Source: AR12 sp036265915
GTDB lineage: Bacteria; Methylomirabilota; Methylomirabilia; Rokubacteriales; CSP1-6
Length of the DNA stretch: 64,000 bases
Assembly (NCBI GenBank): GCA_036265915.1
Contig: DATAOC010000029.1
Location: 62,001 to 126,000, forward strand
Direction: 5' to 3'
Made by a program: the position numbers and the translations under genes. The stretch's first letter is position 1; each line of letters starts with the position of its first letter. Of the stretch, positions 40,740 through 48,745 are shown piece by piece. The notes beneath the pieces were generated by a model. That model made no database searches. It had not been told where the DNA came from and was given only the letters and a program-made list of their open reading frames with translations.

Positions 40740-42326
40740 CTAGTACGCCCAGGAAAGCGTGAGGGAGTAGACGTTCCGGGTGTACTGGAAGATCTCCAGA
40801 TTCGACTTTGCGATCGTGTTCTGATACGAGCCCGAGAGCGTCATGCGCGTCGTGTTGCCCCAGAGGCTCGGTCCCGCGAACGGCAGCTCGATGCGCACGG
40901 TGTTGTTCAGCTCCTCGTCGTAGCGCGAGCGCCGACCCGGCGCGTACGTCGGCAGGATGGTGTTGCGATACAGGTAGTCGCGCAGATGCGCGTCGAAATC
41001 GTACGCGAGCCGGATGCCGTACCACGGCAGCGTGTACTGCGCGCCGAGCAGGAACCGGTGGCCCTCGTAGCTGTAGTTGCGTCCCTGGGCGTCCTCGACG
41101 TCGAACTGGTAACCGCCCTTGATGAAGTGGCGGTCCTGCGCGAACCGTAGCAGGTGCAGGACCCCGACCATGTAATTGTCCGCGTCGCGGAACTCCTCGG
41201 CGATCGGGCGCGGATTGTCCTCGAAGAATTCCTTGTTCTGGTACCTGAAGAAGGCCTGCGTGAGGTGCCGCTCGCTCTCCACGAGGAGGGCAGACAGGGT
41301 CGCCGTGTTCCGGCGCAGGAACTCCGTCTCTCTGAGGTACAGCATGTCCCAGGCGTACTGGAGGCTCGCCTGGGCCGGCATGTTGAACAGCGCGGTCTTG
41401 TAGGTCAGGCTGCCGTTCACCATGTGGTCGGTGATGTTGAACGACGGCAGCTCGTTGTTGTAGACGCCGAAGAACGAGTAGCCGAACGCCGACTCCCATG
41501 TCTCCGTCTGCCACCAGATGTAATTGAACTGCGCGCCGAACAGCTCGCCGATGGAGTCGAAGCGCTTGTCGCGCAGCTGCGGAACCAGCGGCTCCCGCGA
41601 GTTCGGTCCCGGGCGCACGATCACGTTGTCGTCGTACAGGAACCCCAGGCGTACCTCGGCGCTCAGCCGACGGCCCTGCTCGGCGGCGGCGCGGATGGTG
41701 TCGCGCAGGCGCTCGGCCGGGCCGGTGAGCGCCGAGCCCGGCGCCAGCCGCAACGCCTGCTCCACCTCGGCCGAGGCCTGCGCGGGCAGTCCGAGGACGG
41801 CGAGCGACAGGCCGGTGTAGAAGCGCGTCAGCTGCTGCAGCTGCGGGTCCGCCGTGCGTCCGGCCCGAAACGCGTTCAGCGCGCCGCGATAGTCCTTCGC
41901 GCGATAGCGGGTGAAGCCGACGTAGTAGCCGAGGCCGTCGATGGTCGGGTCGGCGGCGAACACTCGCTCCAGGAGCGGGGCGGCCTCGTCGTATTGCTGC
42001 TGCGCGAAGTACGCCAGCCCGAGCTGGAACGTGATGGACGGGTCGGTGGGGCTCTTCTGCTGCGCGCGCCGGAGGAAGGGCACCGCGTCGGCCGGCCGGC
42101 GCAGCGCCATGTTCACGACGCCGGCGTAGTACAGCGCCTCGACGTGATCCGGCTCGCGCTTCAGCGCCTCCTGGAGGTTTCGGAGCGCGTCGTCGTACCG
42201 CTTGTCGTCGAAGTCGATGATGGCCTGCGCGACGTACACGTCGGCTTCGGTGGTCTGCGCGTGAGCCGGGGCGACGAGCGACAGCAGCAGGAGGCCGCAC
42301 AGCAGCCATGCGGTCGGGAATCGCAC
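40740..42326 (-). CDS. Outer-membrane beta-barrel protein with N-terminal TPRs
   Basis: 528 residues. Signal peptide 1-23 (APAHAQ), five or six TPR motifs (about 28-195, for example YDDALRNLQEALKREPDHVEALYYAG), then about 320 residues of alternating aromatic strands ending in NVYSLTLSWAY, a C-terminal aromatic-rich strand recognised by the BAM complex. The TPR part would lie in the periplasm and recruit a substrate or partner to the barrel, as in polysaccharide or surface-lipoprotein export. GTG start with TATAAG 5 bases upstream. Confidence 0.8.
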   Translation of the reverse strand: MRFPTAWLLCGLLLLSLVAPAHAQTTEADVYVAQAIIDFDDKRYDDALRNLQEALKREPDHVEALYYAGVVNMALRRPADAVPFLRRAQQKSPTDPSITFQLGLAYFAQQQYDEAAPLLERVFAADPTIDGLGYYVGFTRYRAKDYRGALNAFRAGRTADPQLQQLTRFYTGLSLAVLGLPAQASAEVEQALRLAPGSALTGPAERLRDTIRAAAEQGRRLSAEVRLGFLYDDNVIVRPGPNSREPLVPQLRDKRFDSIGELFGAQFNYIWWQTETWESAFGYSFFGVYNNELPSFNITDHMVNGSLTYKTALFNMPAQASLQYAWDMLYLRETEFLRRNTATLSALLVESERHLTQAFFRYQNKEFFEDNPRPIAEEFRDADNYMVGVLHLLRFAQDRHFIKGGYQFDVEDAQGRNYSYEGHRFLLGAQYTLPWYGIRLAYDFDAHLRDYLYRNTILPTYAPGRRSRYDEELNNTVRIELPFAGPSLWGNTTRMTLSGSYQNTIAKSNLEIFQYTRNVYSLTLSWAY

Positions 42327-42331
42327 GTTCC

Positions 42332-42337
42332 CTTATA
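42332..42337 (-). promoter_or_regulatory. -10-like TATAAG before TPR barrel gene
   Basis: Minus-strand TATAAG, 5 bases before the GTG at 42326; part of the near-start hexamer series. Confidence 0.35.
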
Positions 42338-42362
42338 TCAGACGGTGCGGCGGAAAGGCCAA

Positions 42363-42731
42363 TTACGAGATGTCGGGCCGCTTGCCGTAGGCCGCGCGCA
42401 CCTCGGTCTTGATGCCGCCCCGCACGTTGAAATCGCCGGTGACCTCGGCCCAGCGGGGACGGACGGCGGCCACGAGGTCGTCGAGGATGCGATTGGTCAC
42501 GTCCTCGTGGAAGGCGCCCGCGTCGCGATACGACCACATGTAGAGCTTGACCGACTTCAGCTCCACCAGATGCTGGTCCGGCACGTAGCGAATGCGGATC
42601 GTCGCGAAGTCCGGCTGCCCCGTGATCGGGCACAGGCACGTGAACTCCGGAATGACCATGGCGACTTCGTAGTCGCGGTCCGGATGCGGATTGGGGACGG
42701 CTTCGAGCGCGCGCGCCGGTTGGCTCGGCAT
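42363..42731 (-). CDS. queF: NADPH-dependent 7-cyano-7-deazaguanine reductase
   Basis: 122-residue unimodular QueF that reduces preQ0 to preQ1 in queuosine tRNA modification. Catalytic Cys34 in FTCLCPITGQPDFA with Asp41, the QueF motif ELKSVKLY (57-64), and FHEDVTNRI with the proton-relay His. Short form, as in Bacillus subtilis. No other queuosine gene is nearby. TATACT lies 7 bases upstream of the ATG. Confidence 0.95.
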   Translation of the reverse strand: MPSQPARALEAVPNPHPDRDYEVAMVIPEFTCLCPITGQPDFATIRIRYVPDQHLVELKSVKLYMWSYRDAGAFHEDVTNRILDDLVAAVRPRWAEVTGDFNVRGGIKTEVRAAYGKRPDIS

Positions 42732-42738
42732 GCCGGAA

Positions 42739-42744
42739 GTATAC
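42739..42744 (-). promoter_or_regulatory. -10 box TATACT before queF
   Basis: Minus-strand TATACT (5 of 6 to consensus), 7 bases before the ATG at 42731. Leaderless-type. Confidence 0.5.
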
Positions 42745-42767
42745 CGGGCGCCGGCGGCTGCGGCGCG

Positions 42768-43649
42768 TCAGCGCGTGGCGAGCCCCATGCCGATGGCGAC
42801 GGCGGCCCCGGCCACCAGCAGCGGCCAGGTCAGCGGCTCGCCGGCCATGACCGCCGCCGCCACCACGCCGAAGAGCGGCTGGGTCAGAAAGAACGGCACC
42901 AGGCTGCTCGGCCGGTACCGGCGGAGCAGCCACAGGTTGACGATGAAGTTGAAGCCGGCGATGAGGACGCCCTGGTAGGCGACCGAGGCCGCCAGGCGCG
43001 GACTCCACGTCGTGGGCGTCGCGGTCTCGGTCAGGATCGAGCCGAGCATCAGCAGCGCCGAGCCGATGGTGGCCTGCGCGAGCAGCAGCTTCACGGGCTC
43101 GAGCGCCTGAACGGCGCGCGCGAGATAGACGGTGCGCTCGGCGAGCAGGAAGGCGCTCACGAACACGATCGCATCGCCCAGCAGCGAGGCGGAGGCGCCG
43201 CCGCGCTGGCCGGCGAACAGCACGACGATGCCTCCGTACGCGACGAGCACGCCGGCCAGCCGCGCGACCGTCAGCCGATCGCCGGGAATCAGGAAGTGCG
43301 ACAGCACGACCGTGTGCACCGCGTAGAGGTTGAGGATGATGCTCGCGTGTGCCGCGCTGGTGAGCGCGGTGCCGATGTTCATGGTGGCGATCTGGGCCGT
43401 GAAGATCAGCGCCAGCGTGATGAGCGGCCGCCACTCGGCGCGTGGCAACCGCATGCCGATGAAGCGGCCGGTGAGCCACGCCCACAGCGCGATGGTGGCG
43501 CCGCCGACGACGAAGCGCATCCACGCCAGCCGCAGCGGCGGTGCGTCGGCGAGACCGAGCTTGATGGCCACCGTGTTGGCGCCCCAGAAGAGCGACGCGA
43601 GCAGCGCGAGCAGGGCGCCGCGGGAATCGATGGCTCGCCGGTCGCTCAA
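42768..43649 (-). CDS. DMT/EamA-family transporter
   Basis: 293-residue ten-helix membrane protein with two EamA repeats: LLALLASLFWGANTVAIKLG, PPLRLAWMRFVVGGATI, GDRLTVARLAGVLVAYGGIVVL, and in the second half AFLLAERTVYLARAVQ and LVPFFLTQPLFGVVAAAVMAGEPL. Likely a metabolite or amino-acid exporter. TTG start; a TATAGT -10 lies 8 bases upstream and overlaps the -10 of the divergent YchF gene. Confidence 0.85.
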   Translation of the reverse strand: MSDRRAIDSRGALLALLASLFWGANTVAIKLGLADAPPLRLAWMRFVVGGATIALWAWLTGRFIGMRLPRAEWRPLITLALIFTAQIATMNIGTALTSAAHASIILNLYAVHTVVLSHFLIPGDRLTVARLAGVLVAYGGIVVLFAGQRGGASASLLGDAIVFVSAFLLAERTVYLARAVQALEPVKLLLAQATIGSALLMLGSILTETATPTTWSPRLAASVAYQGVLIAGFNFIVNLWLLRRYRPSSLVPFFLTQPLFGVVAAAVMAGEPLTWPLLVAGAAVAIGMGLATR

Positions 43650-43657
43650 GGCGGTCC

Positions 43658-43665
43658 ACTATAAT
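43658..43665. promoter_or_regulatory. Bidirectional promoter with overlapping -10 boxes
   Basis: ACTATAAT: plus strand TATAAT (43660-43665, 6 bases before the ATG at 43672) and minus strand TATAGT (43663-43658, 8 bases before the TTG at 43649). The entire intergenic region is 22 bases. Confidence 0.6.
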
Positions 43666-43671
43666 CGAGGA

Positions 43672-44751
43672 ATGAGGATCGGTCTCATCGGGCTGTCGAA
43701 GAGCGGCAAGACGACGCTGTTCAATCTCCTCACCGGCGCCGCCGTCGCCACCTCGCGCTACGACGCCGGCCGTGCGGAGCTGCACACGGGCATCGCGCGC
43801 GTGCCCGACGAGCGCGTCGACCGACTGAGCGCGCTGTTCAAGCCGAAGAAGACGACGGCGGCGACGTTCGAGGTGGTGGACCTGGCCGGCATCGCGCGCG
43901 GCGAGCGGGCGGCCCTCGACACGAAGGAGTTCCGGAACGCGGACGCGCTGCTGCACGTGGTGCGCGCCTTCGCCGACGACGCGCTCGGCGTGCCGGATCC
44001 CCGGCGCGACATCCGCGATCTCGAGACGGAGCTGATCCTCGCCGATCTCGAAATCGTGGAGCGGCGGCTCGAGCGCCTGGACGCGTCACTGAAGAAGCAG
44101 CGCAAGGACGCCGAGGTGAAGGAGCGCGACATCCTCGCCCGCCTGAAGACCGCGCTCGAGTCGGAGACGCCGCTGCGGGCGGCGGAGCTCTCCCCCGAGG
44201 ACGCGAAGGCCGTGCGCGGCTTCACGTTCCTGTCACAGAAGCCGATCTTCCACATCGTGAACGTGGACGAGAAGGCGATCGCGGAGGGCGAGCGCGTGGT
44301 CGAGACGTACGGTCTGGCCGAGGTGGCGGCGCGTCCGCGCACGCGCGTGGGCTGGGTGTCGGCGGTCATCGAGACCGAGATCGCCCGCCTCGAGGGCGAC
44401 GAGCAGCAGGCGTTTCTCGGCGATCTGGGACTGCGCGAGCCGGCCATCCGGCGCGTGCTCCGCGAGTGCTACGCGCTGCTCGGGCTCATCTCCTTCTTCA
44501 CCTGCGGCGAGGACGAGGTCCGGGCGTGGCCGATCCCGGCGGGCACGCGGGCGCAGGACGCCGCCGGCACCGTGCACTCGGACATCGCGCGCGGCTTCAT
44601 CCGCGCCGAGGTCAACGGCTACGAGGAGCTGGTGGCGGTCGGCGGCTCCTTCGCCGAGCTGCGGTCGCGTGGCCAGCTGCGTCTCGAGGGCAAGGACTAC
44701 GTCGTCCGTGACGGCGAGGTGTGTCACTTCCGGTTCAACGTGGCGAAGTAA
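43672..44751 (+). CDS. YchF-type Obg-like ATPase
   Basis: 359-residue P-loop NTPase of the YchF/OLA1 family. Walker A GLSKSGKTTLF (7-17; classical YchF has GxPNVGKST), switch region FEVVDLAGIARG, NVDE in place of the GTPase NKxD motif (the change that makes YchF prefer ATP), a coiled-coil insert about 125-165, and a C-terminal TGS/DUF933 domain (ISFFTCGEDEVRAWPI, TVHSDIARGFIRAEV, LRLEGKDYVVRDGEV). Ribosome- or stress-associated in known cases. The divergent P-loop marks it as a subfamily. Leaderless-type start. Confidence 0.88.
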   Translation: MRIGLIGLSKSGKTTLFNLLTGAAVATSRYDAGRAELHTGIARVPDERVDRLSALFKPKKTTAATFEVVDLAGIARGERAALDTKEFRNADALLHVVRAFADDALGVPDPRRDIRDLETELILADLEIVERRLERLDASLKKQRKDAEVKERDILARLKTALESETPLRAAELSPEDAKAVRGFTFLSQKPIFHIVNVDEKAIAEGERVVETYGLAEVAARPRTRVGWVSAVIETEIARLEGDEQQAFLGDLGLREPAIRRVLRECYALLGLISFFTCGEDEVRAWPIPAGTRAQDAAGTVHSDIARGFIRAEVNGYEELVAVGGSFAELRSRGQLRLEGKDYVVRDGEVCHFRFNVAK

Positions 44752-44792
44752 CCGGCCTCACCGGCACGGAAGTTGAATCACCTATCGTCGCC

Positions 44793-44969
44793 ATGACGCT
44801 ATCGTTCCTCGTCGCCACCTGCGCCTTCGTGGCCGTCCTCGGGGTCGTCGTCGCGTGGATCGATCGGTGGCGTGAGTCGCGCCTCGGCGCGCTGCGCCCG
44901 GTCGCCCGTGTCAGCGTCCCGGTCGCCACGGTGGCCTCCGCGCCGGCGGCGCGAAAGCGGGCGGCCTAG
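44793..44969 (+). CDS. Small single-pass membrane protein
   Basis: 58 residues: one hydrophobic helix (LSFLVATCAFVAVLGVVVAWI) followed by a basic/Ala-Val tail. No recognisable family. ATG chosen with TATCGT 4 bases before; no ribosome site. Shares its stop region with the convergent UroD-family gene. Could be spurious. Confidence 0.4.
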   Translation: MTLSFLVATCAFVAVLGVVVAWIDRWRESRLGALRPVARVSVPVATVASAPAARKRAA

Positions 44970-45994
44970 GCTTCCGGCTTGAGGCCTGGGATGGGCTTCA
45001 GCGGCCCGCCCAGCGCCCTGACCACGGCCGACACCGTGCTGTCCGGCGTTCCGGCCATGAGGACGCATCCGGGCGCCACGATGACGCCGACGCCATCCAC
45101 CTGGGCGGCGGCATCCTTCGCCTCCTCCGCCGCCGCCTCCGCGGTGCCGTCGCGCAGCGTCCGCACCTGATCGAGCCCGCCACACACCGCGCCGAGCACG
45201 CGAGCCCGTGCGTCGGCAAGCGGAGGACCCGCGGCGCGATCGTCCCAGTTCCAGACGTGGCCAGGGAGCGCGGCCAGCCGGGCGAACATCAGCGCGTCGC
45301 CGTGGCCGTGAACGACGGTGAGGAACGATCGGGGGTAGATCGCCTCCAGCACCCGGCGGTCGTACGGCTCCCCGAAGCGCGCGTACTGCTCCTCCGTGAG
45401 CACGCTCCGGCTTGCCGTCTGGATGGAGTAGAAGACGCCGGAGACCCCCTCGCGTAGCGCCAGGTCGACGAACCTCAGCAGCGTGTCCGTGATCGCCTCG
45501 AGAGCGCCGATGACGATGTCCGGGCGCTCGCGCAGGTCGGTCGGCAGCCGATCGCCCGACAGCTTGCGCGCCAGGGACAGCGGCGAGAACACGGTCGGGA
45601 GCACGGGCGCGTCGCCGATGCGCCGGTCGAAGCCGATCCGGACGATCGTCTCCAGCTCCTCGACCCATCCCGGCGCGGTGCCGGGATCGAGGGGCCGGAT
45701 GCGCTTCCAGTCGTCACCGGTCTTGATCGCGCAGGAGGCGCACGCCCGATGGCCCGTGGGCAGCACGTGGTCGGACTCCACGCAGCCCCAGGCCTCGACG
45801 CCGTAGCCGCCGCGCGGCGTGATCTTCAGGAAGTCGGAGCCGTAGTGCTCGTGGAATCGCAGCGTCGACTGCGCGAGACCGGCCGGCGAGCGGTCGACGG
45901 CCGGGAAGTGCCGCCACACGGCGTACGGCACGCGATCGACCGGCTCGCGCCTGACGGCGGCCTGCAGACGCTCCCGCCGGCTCATCTGCTTCAC
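44966..45994 (-). CDS. Uroporphyrinogen-decarboxylase-fold protein, methyltransferase type
   Basis: 342-residue UroD-superfamily barrel (MSRRERLQAAVRREPVDRVP is the typical corrinoid-methyltransferase N terminus). True UroD has a LMRQAGR motif, absent here, so it is not haem synthesis. In MtaA/CmuA-type methyltransferases zinc is held by H-x-C...C; here the first pair is HGHG (VVHGHGDALMFARL), with Cys kept in VIVAPGCVLMAG, so the metal site is altered. Start GTG overlaps the stop of the upstream hotdog gene, and that gene overlaps a corrinoid activator, supporting a corrinoid methyl-transfer role. Confidence 0.75.
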   Translation of the reverse strand: MKQMSRRERLQAAVRREPVDRVPYAVWRHFPAVDRSPAGLAQSTLRFHEHYGSDFLKITPRGGYGVEAWGCVESDHVLPTGHRACASCAIKTGDDWKRIRPLDPGTAPGWVEELETIVRIGFDRRIGDAPVLPTVFSPLSLARKLSGDRLPTDLRERPDIVIGALEAITDTLLRFVDLALREGVSGVFYSIQTASRSVLTEEQYARFGEPYDRRVLEAIYPRSFLTVVHGHGDALMFARLAALPGHVWNWDDRAAGPPLADARARVLGAVCGGLDQVRTLRDGTAEAAAEEAKDAAAQVDGVGVIVAPGCVLMAGTPDSTVSAVVRALGGPLKPIPGLKPEA

Positions 45995-46833
45995 GACGTC
46001 ACCGCCCCGCGCGCCATGACGCGCGCGCGGTCGGGGGCGACGACGTCGAACGCGAGCCGGCCGTCGGCGGCGCCACGGCCGCGGACCATCACCGTGGACG
46101 GAAGCTCCACCATGTCGGTGAAGCGAGCGGAGACGCCCCGCACGCGGCCGGGATCGCCGGCCAGGTCGTTGACCACCACACGGGAGACGGCGAGCGCGAG
46201 CGTCGCCGTGCCATGCAGGATCACACCCGGAAGCCCTGCCGCGCGTGCGACGCCAACATCGCTGTGGATCGGATTGAAGATCCGCGCGCACTCCGTGTAG
46301 ACGTGTGCCGCGTAGGCTGGCAGCGATACCGCCGACTCCCACCGGACGGCCGTCTCGGCTTCCGCGCGCTCGGCGTCAGCCGAGACCTCGGGGCCGCGCA
46401 GCTCGACGCCGCGATAGAGCGAGCCGTAGTCGGTGGTGGAGACCAGCACTCCGCTACGGTCCATCGTCGTGTAGCGCGCGACGACGAGCGTGCCGCTGCG
46501 CCGCTGCCGCACCGCCGTCACCCGCGCGGAGATGCGCAGGCTGTCACCGGCACGGACGGGGCGGTGCACCAGCAGCTCGTGACTGACGTGCACGCTCAGC
46601 GATGCGAGCGCCGGGTCGATCGCCTTCGCGCGGAGCGCGAGCGCGACCGGCCACTCGTAGCACACGGCGAACAGCGGATGCGCCATCGGGCCGCCGCGCG
46701 CCACGGTGTCGTAGTAGCGGGCGTCCGTCTCGCCGAGCCCGGCGGCGTACGCCATGAGCCACCGCGCGTCCACGGTGCACGCGACGGGACCGACGGTGAG
46801 GCCGACGATGCCGGCATCGATGGTGGCCGTCAT
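45991..46833 (-). CDS. Double-hotdog MaoC-like dehydratase
   Basis: 280 residues forming two hotdog halves. The first (about 5-140) resembles MaoC_dehydrat_N (GGPMAHPLFAVCYEWPVAL, SHELLVHRPVRAGD). The second (about 165-275) has the hydratase motif FNPIHSDVGVARAAGLPG followed by ILHGTATLALA. Likely hydrates or dehydrates an enoyl-CoA or related thioester. Sits between the RACE and UroD-type genes with overlapping starts and stops, so it belongs to the same pathway, which is unexpected for corrinoid chemistry. Confidence 0.8.
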   Translation of the reverse strand: MTATIDAGIVGLTVGPVACTVDARWLMAYAAGLGETDARYYDTVARGGPMAHPLFAVCYEWPVALALRAKAIDPALASLSVHVSHELLVHRPVRAGDSLRISARVTAVRQRRSGTLVVARYTTMDRSGVLVSTTDYGSLYRGVELRGPEVSADAERAEAETAVRWESAVSLPAYAAHVYTECARIFNPIHSDVGVARAAGLPGVILHGTATLALAVSRVVVNDLAGDPGRVRGVSARFTDMVELPSTVMVRGRGAADGRLAFDVVAPDRARVMARGAVTS

Positions 46834-48725
46834 CAGCGCCGCGGAAAGTTCATGGCGTTCACGAAGATCTCCTCGAAGTCGGGATGGGCGGCGAGCGACA
46901 CGTGCTCGATCCGCGCCGCCAGCTCCGCGGCGCGTGCCCGCTCGCGCTCGGAGAGCAGGGCCAGCTGCGCGCCGAGCGAGGCCGCATTGCCGACGTAGCG
47001 GATGCGGCCGGGCAGATCCGGCACGAGGCCGATCCGCACGGCGCTGTCGATCGACACATAGTTGCCGAAGCCGCCCGCGAGCAGCAGCTCCTGCACGCGG
47101 GCGTCAGGGACGCCGGCCACGTGCTGGAGCATCGCGATGCCGGACGCGATGGCCCCCTTGGCCAGCTGCACCTGGCGAACGTCGTCCTGGGTGAGCACGA
47201 TCTCGGCCGGCGCGCCCGCCTCGCCGGCGCGCAGGACGACGATCTGCCGTTCCTCGCCCCGCATCACCAGGCGGGCACCGAGCCGCGGCGGCAGCGCCGC
47301 GCGCGAGTCCATCGCGATGAGGCCGGTCCAGTCGATGGCGCCGGCTTCGAGCAAGCCCGCGAGGAGGTCGATCAGGCCCGAGCCGCAGATGCCGAGGGCC
47401 GGCGCGTCGCCGATCGTGTGGACGCGCACGTCGTCGTCGACCGTCGCCCGATCGATGGCGCCGACCGCGCCGCGCATGCCGTGGCGGATCTGCGCGCCCT
47501 CGAGGGCGGGGCCGGCCGGCGCGGAGCACGCCATGAGCCGGGCACGCGAGCCGAGGATCACCTCGCCGTTGGTGCCGATGTCGACGGCGATGCGCAGCGC
47601 GTCGCTGTCCGCCAGGCGCGTGGCCAGCGTGACCGCGACGGCGTCGGCGCCGACGAAGCCGGCCACGAGCGGCAGCAGGCACACGCGCGCCTCGGGCGCG
47701 ATCTTCAGCGGTACCTCACGGGCGGGCAGCACCGCGGCGTGCCGCATCACCGGCGCGTACGGAGCCAGTCCCACATGCGAGGGATCGATGCCGAGGAGCA
47801 GGTGATGCATGCACGTGTTGCCCACGAGCACGGCCTTGTAGATCCACTTGGAGAGCACGCCCGACTGCCGGCACACCTCGGCCACGTGCTGGTTCAGCAA
47901 CCCGACGATCCGCGTGTGCAGCTTGCGGAGGTTGCCGGGGTTGAACTGCGCGAACGCGATGCGCGACATGAGGTCGCCGCCGAACACCGCCTGGGGATTG
48001 AGGCTCGAGACGGAGGCGAGCTGCTCGCCCGACTCGAGCTCGATCAGCGTGGTCACCACGCTCGTCGTGCCGATGTCGATGGCGAGCCCGAACTTGAGGG
48101 CCGTGGTGTCCCCCCGCTCGCACGCGATCACCCGGCGCGCGCCGCCGGCGGCGCGCCCGCCGGGACTGAACGTGGTGACCGTCACGCCGGCGGGATCGTC
48201 GCGCAGCGCCTGCGGCAGGGTGCTGAGCACGCCGAGCGGCACCGTCTCCGGCGCCACGCCGACGGCGGCGGCCAGGCACTCCAGATCCGACGTCTGGTGA
48301 TGCTCCTCGCGTGGCAGCGTGACCTTGAGCAGCTCCTTGGTGATTCCCGCATCGAGCGTGAGGGCGGGCGCACTCGCGCGCACGCCCGGGCCGGCGCCGA
48401 GGATCTGGAACGACTGCTCGTCGAGCGGCGGCGCCACCTGCACGACGACGCGGTCGATCACCAGACACTGGCAGGACAGCCGGTAGCCTTCCCGGACCAG
48501 GTCGTCGCCGAGCTGCACCTCGTCCATGATTGTCGGCGGCGGCACCGTGCCCTCGAGAAACTTCACGCGGCACGACGTGCAGCGGCCGCGTCCCCCGCAG
48601 GTCGCGGTCAGGTCGATGCCCGCCTCGTGCGCGGCGGTGAGCAGCCGGGTGCCGGCGGCCACGCTGAGCTCGCGGCGCGGCCGCGGGTCGCGGGCGTCGG
48701 TGGCGATCACCAGCGGAACGGGCAT
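46833..48725 (-). CDS. Reductive activator of corrinoid enzymes (2Fe-2S + ASKHA, RACE type)
   Basis: 630 residues. The N-terminal plant-type [2Fe-2S] ferredoxin domain has Cys43, Cys49, Cys52 (CGGRGRCTSC) and Cys85 (YRLSCQCL). A linker follows, then the DUF4445/ASKHA ATPase core from about 190 (GLAIDIGTTSVVTTLIEL, AVDIGTNGEVILG, ACSAPAGPALEGA, GICGSGLIDLLAG, LLAGGFGNYVSID). RACE proteins use ATP and an electron to reduce inactive Co(II) corrinoid to Co(I) in methyltransferases. TACAAT lies 7 bases before the ATG. No corrinoid protein gene is adjacent. Confidence 0.85.
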   Translation of the reverse strand: MPVPLVIATDARDPRPRRELSVAAGTRLLTAAHEAGIDLTATCGGRGRCTSCRVKFLEGTVPPPTIMDEVQLGDDLVREGYRLSCQCLVIDRVVVQVAPPLDEQSFQILGAGPGVRASAPALTLDAGITKELLKVTLPREEHHQTSDLECLAAAVGVAPETVPLGVLSTLPQALRDDPAGVTVTTFSPGGRAAGGARRVIACERGDTTALKFGLAIDIGTTSVVTTLIELESGEQLASVSSLNPQAVFGGDLMSRIAFAQFNPGNLRKLHTRIVGLLNQHVAEVCRQSGVLSKWIYKAVLVGNTCMHHLLLGIDPSHVGLAPYAPVMRHAAVLPAREVPLKIAPEARVCLLPLVAGFVGADAVAVTLATRLADSDALRIAVDIGTNGEVILGSRARLMACSAPAGPALEGAQIRHGMRGAVGAIDRATVDDDVRVHTIGDAPALGICGSGLIDLLAGLLEAGAIDWTGLIAMDSRAALPPRLGARLVMRGEERQIVVLRAGEAGAPAEIVLTQDDVRQVQLAKGAIASGIAMLQHVAGVPDARVQELLLAGGFGNYVSIDSAVRIGLVPDLPGRIRYVGNAASLGAQLALLSERERARAAELAARIEHVSLAAHPDFEEIFVNAMNFPRR

Positions 48726-48732
48726 CCCGGCG

Positions 48733-48738
48733 ATTGTA
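48733..48738 (-). promoter_or_regulatory. -10-like TACAAT before RACE gene
   Basis: Minus-strand TACAAT, 7 bases before the ATG at 48725, in the 20-base gap after the AsmA/DUF748 gene. Confidence 0.5.
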
Positions 48739-48745
48739 GCGCGCC

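Noticed and set aside
40573..43956. Very long minus-strand open frame (about 1127 codons) across four genes
   Set aside because: GC-rich shadow frame: Arg/Ala/Gly/Pro-rich translation without domains, crossing the TPR barrel, queF, DMT and YchF genes that show clear motifs in other frames.
44966..46342. UroD-type gene starting far upstream at 46342
   Set aside because: That frame would overlap the double-hotdog gene by 350 bases; the GTG at 45994 gives the expected N terminus and a coupled overlap.
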